DNA from: Mucilaginibacter flavidus
GTDB taxonomy: Bacteria > Bacteroidota > Bacteroidia > Sphingobacteriales > Sphingobacteriaceae
DNA length: 64,000 nt
Direction: 5' to 3'
Assembly (NCBI RefSeq): GCF_024055575.1
Contig: NZ_JAMXOE010000020.1
Span: forward strand, 1 to 64,000
Part shown: one piece after another, positions 53,552-61,047 of the stretch
Numbering within the stretch: position 1 is the first letter of the stretch
How the letters are laid out: every line of letters begins with the position of its first letter
Position numbers and translations under genes: made by a program
Notes under the pieces: generated by a model
The model's input: the letters and a program-made list of their open reading frames with translations, nothing else
Database searches by the model: none
What the model was told of the DNA's origin: nothing

Positions 53552-54219
53552 TCCAACGGGCTTTTTAACTGGTATTTATTGAAGATGAACACCGCTATCA
53601 CCAAAACAAAAGTAATAGCAAAAAGGATGAGCGAATAAACATTGGCCGCATGATAATCCATTTGCTCAACCGAGTCGTATACGGCTATTGAAGCTACGCG
53701 TGTAACTCCAGGAATATTACCCCCTATCATTAGTACCACCCCAAATTCGCCGAGTGTGTGGGCAAATGTGAGCACAATAGCTGTCAGCAAGGATGGCTTT
53801 ATATTGGGCAGCAACACTCTTGTAAACGTTTGCCACCTGCTTTTACCCAAACTATACGATGCCTGCGACAGCGAAGCCGGCAACTGCTGGAGGGCCGATT
53901 TTATGGGCCCTATCATAAAAGGCATACTATAAATAATAGATGCCAGTACCAGTCCTTTAAAGGAGAATACAAACTGCACGTCGAACGTTTTTTGCAGCCA
54001 CAACCCTATGCCATGCTGGGGACTAAAAGCCAGCAACAAATAAAAGCCCAGCACCGATGGTGGCAAAACCAAAGGCATGGTAATAATAGCCTCCAGTGCA
54101 ATCTTAAAAAACGACCTTCCCCTCGATAGCCACCACGCCACCGGCAAACCGATAACCAGCAACAGCAGTGTGGTGATTGCTGCCAATTTTAGAGTGAGGT
54201 AGATGGGAGTGAGATCCAT
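53548..54219 (-). CDS. modB: Molybdate ABC transporter permease
   Basis: 223 aa with five to six membrane helices. The EAA loop of binding-protein-dependent permeases is visible (LPASLSQASYSLGKSRWQTFTRVLLPNIKPSLLTA), as are MPLVLPPSVLGFYLLLAF and HTLGEFGVVLMIGGNIPG, typical of ModB. It forms the inner-membrane channel. It sits between modA (24-bp gap) and modC. Confidence 0.93.
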   Translation of the reverse strand: MDLTPIYLTLKLAAITTLLLLVIGLPVAWWLSRGRSFFKIALEAIITMPLVLPPSVLGFYLLLAFSPQHGIGLWLQKTFDVQFVFSFKGLVLASIIYSMPFMIGPIKSALQQLPASLSQASYSLGKSRWQTFTRVLLPNIKPSLLTAIVLTFAHTLGEFGVVLMIGGNIPGVTRVASIAVYDSVEQMDYHAANVYSLILFAITFVLVIAVFIFNKYQLKSPLE

Positions 54220-54243
54220 TAAAAAAAGTTCTTTTGTCTTGTT

Positions 54244-54990
54244 CTACTGCACCTTATAACCAAACTTTTTAAATATCGCCTTCGCAGGCGCACTCAGCAC
54301 ATATTGGTAAAACCTCTCTGCATCAGCATTATCTGCGGCATGCTTCAGCAATACCATTCCCTGTTCAATAGGGGCGTATAATTTGGAGTCGATAACTTTC
54401 CAGTAAAGTTTAGTTTTGTTCGCCGGGTCATCAACCAGCGCCTGGGTGGTAAAACCAACATCAACCACGCCGGTAGTTATGTAGGTATTTACCTGCGATA
54501 TGCTTTCGCCCGTAACAATTTTCGATTTTACATCACCCAGTATACCCTTTTTACCCAGTGCTTCCTGCGCTGCTTTGCCATAAGGGGCAATGGCATGGTT
54601 AGCAATAGCAATTTTTTTCACCCTCTCCGTTAGCAATAAACGCTCCCAGTTTTCAAAGCCTATATCCTGGTTACTGCAAATAATCAGACTTCCTTGCGCG
54701 TAAACCACCGGCTTTTTGCTGCTGAATCCGTCTTTAAAAAGCGTTTCCGGGAAGTTCATATCGGCCGATAAAAACACATCAAAAGGCGCCCCGTTTTTTA
54801 CCTGGGTTGTTAAGTTTCCTGATGAGCCAATAATCGGTTCAATCGCAATCCCGGTTTTGCTTTTAAAGTCGGCGCGCAACTCTTTTATCACAGCCTGCAG
54901 GTTGGCGGCGACAGCAATTTTTACGGTTTGCGCAAAAATCGGCGCTGTAAAAAGCAAGATGAGCACTAAAAGTAAATTTATTTTTTTCAT
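54244..54990 (-). CDS. modA: Molybdate ABC transporter substrate-binding protein
   Basis: 248 aa from ATG 54990 (MKKINLLLVLILLFTAPIFAQ, a signal peptide); an ATG two codons upstream is also possible. The mature protein begins VKIAVAANLQAVIKEL and has IIGSSGNLTTQVKNGAPFDVFLSADM, the ModA anion-binding motif. It captures molybdate or tungstate in the periplasm and delivers it to ModBC. First gene of the mod operon. The Mo enzyme at 46.3 kb is a likely consumer. Confidence 0.93.
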   Translation of the reverse strand: MKKINLLLVLILLFTAPIFAQTVKIAVAANLQAVIKELRADFKSKTGIAIEPIIGSSGNLTTQVKNGAPFDVFLSADMNFPETLFKDGFSSKKPVVYAQGSLIICSNQDIGFENWERLLLTERVKKIAIANHAIAPYGKAAQEALGKKGILGDVKSKIVTGESISQVNTYITTGVVDVGFTTQALVDDPANKTKLYWKVIDSKLYAPIEQGMVLLKHAADNADAERFYQYVLSAPAKAIFKKFGYKVQ

Positions 54991-55233
54991 TGGCATGGTA
55001 TTAAATTGGTTGGAACTTGTTCCATTTCAATAGTGTACAAGTAACACAACGTTGATTTAACTTGTTATTAAAGCGTATCAAAAAAAATTAAAAAAGCACT
55101 GATATTAAATTAACCAAATGTATGCAAAACGTACTGGTTAGTATTATATTAGCAATATACCATCACCAATAAAAACCAACAGCGGCCGGTTGCTAAATTT
55201 ATTAACAATTTATAATACCGCTGCTTTAATATT

Positions 55234-56715
55234 ATGAAAAATACAAGGATAAAAAATGCACTCATTTTAACGTTAGCAGCAGGCCTTTTTTTAATGACTG
55301 GGTGCAGCAAAAAAGATACGCCAGGCCAAACTGGCAACCCAATAGTAGATCCACCCGTAATACCCCCTGTCGATGCAAAAACAGACGTGACTATGTGGCT
55401 TACCAAAGGCGATCAAAGCGCCCTTTTGGCCAAACAGAATATTGCGCTTTTGTTTAGCACGGCAACCAACTCAAACACCACCATCGCAGTTGATACCACC
55501 ACCACCTACCAGAGTATCGATGGTTTTGGCTTTTGCCTAACCGGCGGCAGCGCCAGTGTAATAAACAGCTTGCCTGCTGATAAAAAGGACGCCTTGCTGA
55601 AAGAACTTTTTGCAACCGATGATACACACATCGGCGTTAGCTACATCCGTATTTCAATCGGTGCTTCGGATATGAGTGCCGGCGATTTTACTTATGACGA
55701 TGTGGTATCGGGCACCGATGAAAGCCTAGCTCAATTCAGCATTGATAAAGAAAAAACCGACCTGATTCCTGTGCTGAAGAGTATTTTGGCTATCAATCCG
55801 CAGATAAAGATATTGGCCTGCCCCTGGACCGCGCCTGTTTGGATGAAGATAAACACACTTGGCAACAATGGCTATACCGGCGGCAGCTTAAATACATCGT
55901 ATTATGATGCCTACGCCAAATACTTCATCAAATACATACAGGCCATGAAAGCCGAAGGTATAACAATAGATGCCATTACGCCGCAAAATGAACCGCTAAA
56001 CGCCAATAACAACCCGGCCATGGTAATGCAGGCCGATGAGGAAGCCAATTTTGTAAAAAACAACTTAGGCCCTCAATTGCATACCGCTGGCTTAACCACC
56101 AAGATTATAGTTTGGGACCACAATGCTGACCGCCCCGAATACCCGATAGCTATTTTAAACGACCCTGCCGCTAACCCCTATGTTGATGGCTCCGCGTTTC
56201 ACCTTTATAACGGCAACATTAGCGCTTTAACAACCGTGCACAATGCTTACCCTGCCAAAAACCTATATTTTACTGAGCAATACACACCGTCTACGGGCAG
56301 CTTTGCCGGCGACCTTAACTGGCATTTGGTAAACCTGATTATTGGCGCGCCAAAAAACTGGAGCCGCAACGTGCTGGAATGGAACATGGCTACCGATGCA
56401 TCATATGGTCCGCATACCAATGGCGGCTGTACCACCTGCCAGGGCGCTTTAACTATTAGCGGCTCAAGCGTAACCCGTAACGTTAGCTATTACATCATCG
56501 CACATGCATCAAAATTTGTAAGGCCGGGCGCAGTACGGATTGCATCATCAGAACTGTCGGTAACGCCTAACGTGGCCTTTAAAAATAGAGATGGCAGCAA
56601 GGTGCTGATTGTATTTAACACCGGCAGCAGCAATGCAACTTTTAATATACAATTTTACAATAAGATAGTTACCAGCACATTGCCGGGCGGTGCTGCCGCT
56701 ACTTATGTATGGTGA
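55234..56715 (+). CDS. Glycoside hydrolase family 30 lipoprotein
   Basis: 493 aa. A lipoprotein signal ends LFLMTGC (lipidated C24). The GH30 (beta/alpha)8 barrel with beta-sandwich starts at YQSIDGFGFCLTGGSA. The acid/base is E253 in ITPQNEPLN and the nucleophile E348 in YFTEQY. A C-terminal beta domain (VAFKNRDGSKVLIVFNT) completes the fold. Members cleave beta-1,6-glucan, glucosylceramide or related beta-glycosides; the first is the more likely here, given the GH5 neighbour 84 bp downstream on the same strand. It is anchored at the outer membrane or periplasm. Confidence 0.88.
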   Translation: MKNTRIKNALILTLAAGLFLMTGCSKKDTPGQTGNPIVDPPVIPPVDAKTDVTMWLTKGDQSALLAKQNIALLFSTATNSNTTIAVDTTTTYQSIDGFGFCLTGGSASVINSLPADKKDALLKELFATDDTHIGVSYIRISIGASDMSAGDFTYDDVVSGTDESLAQFSIDKEKTDLIPVLKSILAINPQIKILACPWTAPVWMKINTLGNNGYTGGSLNTSYYDAYAKYFIKYIQAMKAEGITIDAITPQNEPLNANNNPAMVMQADEEANFVKNNLGPQLHTAGLTTKIIVWDHNADRPEYPIAILNDPAANPYVDGSAFHLYNGNISALTTVHNAYPAKNLYFTEQYTPSTGSFAGDLNWHLVNLIIGAPKNWSRNVLEWNMATDASYGPHTNGGCTTCQGALTISGSSVTRNVSYYIIAHASKFVRPGAVRIASSELSVTPNVAFKNRDGSKVLIVFNTGSSNATFNIQFYNKIVTSTLPGGAAATYVW

Positions 56716-56799
56716 TGAGGGAGAGTCAAGAGCCAAGAGATAGGAATCAAGAGAAGGAAAATTTTAGGATTTGCTTAGTTTTTAGAACCGTTATAAACC

Positions 56800-58029
56800 A
56801 TGAAAAAGTTAGTTTTAGTTTTGTTGCTTTCGGTATTAATGGGCCCGGCAGTTATAAAAGCCCAAACACAGAAATTTATAACTGTTAAAGGCAAGCAGGT
56901 AATCGGCCCGGACAACAAACCGTTTTTAATGCGGGGGACCAACCTGGGCAACTGGCTGGTGCCCGAGGGCTATATGTTTAAGTTTAAAAGCGTAAACTCT
57001 CCAAAGCTGATAAACCAGGCCCTGTCCGAAATAATGGGCCCCGAGGATGTAAAGGCCTTCTGGAAAAAATACCAGGATACCTATATCACCGCCGCTGATA
57101 TCCATTTTTTAAAAGCCTCGGGAATGAACTCCATCCGCATCCCTTTTAATTACCGGCTTTTTACTGCCGAAAGTTATATGGGCGAAAACAATCCCAATCG
57201 TGGCTTTGAATTGCTCGACAGGGTGATTGGCTGGTGCAAAAAAGAAAGCCTGTATGTTATTTTGGATATGCATGCCGCACCCGGCGGCCAAACCGGCGAC
57301 AATATTGATGATGGCTATGGCTACCCCTTCCTGTTCAAAAGTAAGGCCAGCCAGCAGCTAACCATTGACATTTGGCACCGCATAGCTGCTCACTACGCTA
57401 ACTCGACAACCGTAATGGGCTATGATTTACTGAACGAGCCAATCGCCACTTATTTTAAGGCTGACGAATTTAACCAATATCTTGAGCCGCTTTATCAGAA
57501 GATAACCAAATCCATCCGACTGGTTGATAAAAACCATATCGTGATATTGGGCGGTGCACAGTGGGACAGCAACTTTAAACCATTCGGTCCGCCATTTGAT
57601 TCGAAATTGATTTACCAGTTCCACAAATACTGGACGGAGCCAATTCAGAACGTTATACAGGATTACGTTGATTTCAGCAACAAATATAATGTACCCATTT
57701 ACTGCGGCGAAACCGGCGAGAATAAAGACGGGTGGGTAAAGACATTTAAAGATTTGCTCGAAAAAAATAACATCGGCTGGCATTACTGGCCGTACAAAAA
57801 ATTAGACAACACAGCGGGCATCATCACTTTTGACGTACCTGCCGGGTATGATAAGGTAATTGATTATACCGAGAAAAACCGTAGCACTTTCGAGGACATC
57901 CGCAAGGCAGCCCCCGAAAACCGTGAAGAGCTGGTAAAAGCGCTATATGGCTTTTTAAACAATTGTAAGTTTGAAAACTGCAAACCAAACAAAGGATATA
58001 TGGAAGCGTTAGGGTTTAAGGTGCCGTAA
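56800..58029 (+). CDS. Glycoside hydrolase family 5, exo-1,3-beta-glucanase-like
   Basis: 409 aa. A signal peptide (MKKLVLVLLLSVLMGPAVIKA) is followed by the motif MRGTNLGNWLVPEGYMF, characteristic of the exo-beta-1,3-glucanase-like GH5 branch. The acid/base is E213 in DLLNEPIA and the nucleophile E304 in YCGETGEN. It probably releases glucose from beta-1,3-glucan and would complement the GH30 enzyme for beta-1,3/1,6-glucans such as fungal wall or laminarin. No SusC/SusD pair accompanies them. Same strand as GH30, likely one operon. Confidence 0.88.
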   Translation: MKKLVLVLLLSVLMGPAVIKAQTQKFITVKGKQVIGPDNKPFLMRGTNLGNWLVPEGYMFKFKSVNSPKLINQALSEIMGPEDVKAFWKKYQDTYITAADIHFLKASGMNSIRIPFNYRLFTAESYMGENNPNRGFELLDRVIGWCKKESLYVILDMHAAPGGQTGDNIDDGYGYPFLFKSKASQQLTIDIWHRIAAHYANSTTVMGYDLLNEPIATYFKADEFNQYLEPLYQKITKSIRLVDKNHIVILGGAQWDSNFKPFGPPFDSKLIYQFHKYWTEPIQNVIQDYVDFSNKYNVPIYCGETGENKDGWVKTFKDLLEKNNIGWHYWPYKKLDNTAGIITFDVPAGYDKVIDYTEKNRSTFEDIRKAAPENREELVKALYGFLNNCKFENCKPNKGYMEALGFKVP

Positions 58030-58254
58030 AGAGCAAAAAGCGCAAAGCATAAAGCTAAAAGCGAAACTGCTCCCGACAATTAGCTTTGGTGTTTCAGCTT
58101 TATGCTTTCGACTAAAATTAATTGTACTATTTACCCTTAATAGGATTGTAAAAGTAAAAATGTTAACATTGCGTACCAGCCTGAACCTGCGCAACTAATT
58201 TATTGAGAAAACGTATATTAAATAAACCTAAAGCGTTACTAACCCCCTGTGCGC

Positions 58255-60159
58255 ATGAGTAAATTTTTATTGAGATTTCTTCTTTCTGCCCCGTTTTTGC
58301 TCTGTTTTGCAATTACGACAAATGCCCAGCGTGCTGTCATCATCAGCGACACTGCAAAACAGCAAATTTTTAGGCACGACCAGCTTTATTACCTGGAAGA
58401 CCTTCATGGCACTCTTACCATAAATGATGTAAAGAGCGCCGGCTTTGAGGCCAAATTTAAGGTTAATCAAACCGCCACTCCGACCACTACGGACCCAACC
58501 CTGGCCTATTGGTACCGGCTTAAAATAAGGCATAACCCGCAGTCGCGTAATAACTGGATAATTGAGTTTTTTGATCAAACCATAGATAGTATCGCTGTTT
58601 ACGCACCAGATAAAAACAGCCATTACAAAGCAACTTTGCTGGGCAGCAGCAGGCCGTTCCAGGCGCGCTTTTACCAGCATAAAAACTTCACCCTTAACCT
58701 CGATAACAGCGTGCCAGGCGAGCAGGTTTATTATGTACGCATCAAATCGCACCAGCCGGTAAACGTCATTATGGTGCTGCGCTCGGTAAGCTGGTTTATC
58801 ACTTATGCTCTCGAAGAATATTTTTTCTTCGGAGTTTTTTACGGGATGATTTTGGTGTTCGGCCTGTATAACTTAATGATGTTTATTGCCATGCGGCAAA
58901 GGCAGTATTTATACTATGTGGCCTACAACCTCAGCATAGGACTGTACGAAATGTGTGCCGATGGCATTGCCTACCAATATGTTTGGCCCGGTTCGCCTAT
59001 ATGGAACCATAATGCCTATGGCATTGCTTTATTTTCGGCCAGTATTTTCTCGGTGTTGTTTACGCAAAGCCTGCTCAATTTAAAGGCAAACGCGCCAAGG
59101 CTTAATAAATTGGTTTGGTGGGTCATCGGGTTCCGAACCCTGTATTTTGTGCTATGCCTCACTGTTAACCCAAACTGGTTCAGCTATAAAATTATAGAGA
59201 TCGTGCCGCTGTCACTGGCCCTTTTTACCGGTTGTTATGTGCTGATAAAAGGTTACCGGGCCGCTCGTTTTTTTGTGATCGGCTATTCGTTTTTGTTAAC
59301 CGGTTTTGTAATAAAGGCACTAATAGCCCTCAACATATGGTGGCTGCCGGTAACAGCCGCCAACTATTACAGCCTCAGCTTTTGCTTTATTATGGAGATG
59401 GTATTTATATCGTTCGCCATAGGCGATAAAGTACGCCTGCTGAAAAAACAGCAGGAAAAGGCACAGCTACAGGCCATAAGGCAGTTAAGGCTTAACGAGG
59501 AACTGAAAGATGCCCTAAACCGCAACCTAGAGGCACAAGTACAGGAACGCACCAAAGAACTGGTTGAAAAGTCGTCGTTAATTGAGCACCAGAACGAAGA
59601 GCTGAAAGAGGTAAACATACTATTACAGCAACAAGCCGAAGAAATTTCCCGGATGAATGTTTTGCTCGAAAAGGACAATACCATCCTCCACCAGGATATC
59701 GAAAAAATCAGCCACGACCGGGTGATGTCTACCGAGGTAGATTTCGAAGAATTCAGCAAGATATATCCTGACAGGGACACCTGTTTCAAATTCCTATCTG
59801 ACCTTAAATGGGATAAAGGCTATAATTGCCGCAAGTGTAACAACACGCATTACGGGCATGGCCATTTGCCTTACAGTCGCCGCTGCTCCAAATGCGGGTA
59901 CGAAGAGTCGGTTATTGCTTATACCATCCTGCAAAACACGCGCATACCCATCAATAAGGCGTTTTACATGATATTTTTAATGTATTCTACCAACGGCAAA
60001 ATATCATCGCATAAATTATCCGAGATCCTGTCTATCCGCCAAAGCACCTGCTGGGCATATAGTTCACGCATAAAAAAGGTAATGGAAGCCAGGAAGAAAG
60101 AGATTAAAAATGCAGGGGATAAGGGGTGGAGTAAATTGATTGAGCAGGCGGAGGGGTAG
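58255..60159 (+). CDS. 7TMR-DISM membrane receptor fused to an IS1595-type transposase zinc ribbon and HTH
   Basis: 634 aa from ATG 58255; a GTG six bases earlier is possible. The order is signal peptide (1-25), 7TMR-DISM extracellular domain 2 (about 28-165), and seven membrane helices (about 175-385). A long coiled coil follows (about 395-490; LNRNLEAQVQERTKELVEKSS). The C-terminal part has FSKIYPDRDTCFKFLSDLKW and a four-cysteine zinc ribbon (CRKC 525-528, CSKC 544-547). After it come TRIPINKAFYMIFLMYSTNG and an HTH-like stretch (ISSHKLSEILSIRQSTCWAYSSRIKKVM). That arrangement is the N-terminal DNA-binding module of IS1595-family transposases, without the catalytic DDE domain. The transposase module thus seems recruited as the output of a membrane sensor, making a one-component membrane-bound regulator. 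It lies 225 bp after the GH5 gene and could sense glycans; that is inference. Confidence 0.85.
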   Translation: MSKFLLRFLLSAPFLLCFAITTNAQRAVIISDTAKQQIFRHDQLYYLEDLHGTLTINDVKSAGFEAKFKVNQTATPTTTDPTLAYWYRLKIRHNPQSRNNWIIEFFDQTIDSIAVYAPDKNSHYKATLLGSSRPFQARFYQHKNFTLNLDNSVPGEQVYYVRIKSHQPVNVIMVLRSVSWFITYALEEYFFFGVFYGMILVFGLYNLMMFIAMRQRQYLYYVAYNLSIGLYEMCADGIAYQYVWPGSPIWNHNAYGIALFSASIFSVLFTQSLLNLKANAPRLNKLVWWVIGFRTLYFVLCLTVNPNWFSYKIIEIVPLSLALFTGCYVLIKGYRAARFFVIGYSFLLTGFVIKALIALNIWWLPVTAANYYSLSFCFIMEMVFISFAIGDKVRLLKKQQEKAQLQAIRQLRLNEELKDALNRNLEAQVQERTKELVEKSSLIEHQNEELKEVNILLQQQAEEISRMNVLLEKDNTILHQDIEKISHDRVMSTEVDFEEFSKIYPDRDTCFKFLSDLKWDKGYNCRKCNNTHYGHGHLPYSRRCSKCGYEESVIAYTILQNTRIPINKAFYMIFLMYSTNGKISSHKLSEILSIRQSTCWAYSSRIKKVMEARKKEIKNAGDKGWSKLIEQAEG

Positions 60160-60273
60160 AAAAAGTCCGAAAGTCGGGAAAGTCCGGAAGTCCGAAAGAA
60201 GCTGCAATTTTGTGTACTGAAATAGATATTCTACCTCACATCGAAGAATTAGTGATTATACGTATTTTCCAAA

Positions 60274-60339
60274 TTGCGCCGTAGGTGCAACAGGTCGGTA
60301 GAAATACGGAGAAAGGATTTTAGCGTGCCGTAGGTACGC
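60274..60339 (+). repeat. Left REP palindromes of the RAYT element
   Basis: Hairpin TTGCGCCGTAGGTGCAA (60274-60290) is followed by GTCGGTAGAAA (60294-60304) and a second hairpin GCGTGCCGTAGGTACGC (60323-60339). The 11-mer GTCGGTAGAAA recurs inverted at 60942-60952, on the other side of the transposase. The remaining spacer from 60160 to 60428 holds no gene. Confidence 0.75.
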
Positions 60340-60428
60340 AACTTAGCCGCCTTGTACACCGTGTATTTTATTGCAATAATATATCCGGGTTATTATATTT
60401 AAACCAATTTATAAAACCTATCATAATC

Positions 60429-60890
60429 ATGTCTAATACCTACACACTAATACATATTCAATGCGTAATGGCAGTAAAATTCCGGGCATCGGTTATTCAA
60501 CCTTTATGGAAAGAACGCCTGCATCAATACATAACCGGGATTGTGCAAAACAATGGGCATAAAATAATTTCGATAAACGCTATGCCGGATCATTTACATC
60601 TTTTCTTTGGATTCAGGCCAAACCAATCTTTATCTGATTTGATGAGACTGGTTAAAGGCGAATCTTCTGAATGGATAAACAAGGAAAAATTCAATTCCTC
60701 GACTTTCAGATGGCAGGAAGGTTATGGCGCATTTTCCTATTCGCGTTCACAAATACCGGCCGTGTGCAAATACATTGAAAACCAGGAAGAGCACCATCGA
60801 AAGAAGACATTTCTAGAAGAATATAAACACATTCTAGAGGAATCAGAAATAGAATATGACGAGCGTTATATTTTTAAACCGTTGGAATAA
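60429..60890 (+). CDS. REP-associated tyrosine transposase (RAYT, IS200-like HUH)
   Basis: 153 aa. The HUH motif is MPDHLHLFFGF (H55, H57) and the catalytic tyrosine is Y115 in VCKYIENQEEHHRKKTF. The length and all core motifs look intact. RAYTs are single-copy, domesticated relatives of IS200/IS605 transposases that process single-stranded REP hairpins. Here palindromes of the predicted kind lie on both sides (60274-60339 and 60906-60974), so enzyme and substrate are together. Start at ATG 60429. Confidence 0.9.
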   Translation: MSNTYTLIHIQCVMAVKFRASVIQPLWKERLHQYITGIVQNNGHKIISINAMPDHLHLFFGFRPNQSLSDLMRLVKGESSEWINKEKFNSSTFRWQEGYGAFSYSRSQIPAVCKYIENQEEHHRKKTFLEEYKHILEESEIEYDERYIFKPLE

Positions 60891-60905
60891 ATAGTTCGTT
60901 AAGTA

Positions 60906-60974
60906 TTGCACCTACGGCGCAAAAATTGGGGTGGGTGTTTTTTTCTACCGACGTTTTGCACCTACGGTGCAAGC
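60906..60974 (+). repeat. Right REP palindromes of the RAYT element
   Basis: TTGCACCTACGGCGCAA (60906-60922) forms a hairpin. The inverted 11-mer TTTCTACCGAC (60942-60952) and a second hairpin around CACCTACGGTG (60961-60971) follow. They mirror the left palindromes in sequence and order. Confidence 0.75.
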
Positions 60975-60995
60975 TATTAATCGTCACAAAAAAGC

Positions 60996-61017
60996 CCCGG
61001 AACTTTATCCGGGGCCT
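60996..61017 (-). terminator. Terminator of the M1 peptidase gene
   Basis: GCCCCGGA (60996-61003) pairs perfectly with TCCGGGGC (61010-61017). The T-tract on the minus strand side is at 60990-60995. Confidence 0.8.
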
Positions 61018-61047
61018 ATTATTTTCTTAATACAAAATACTATTCGC

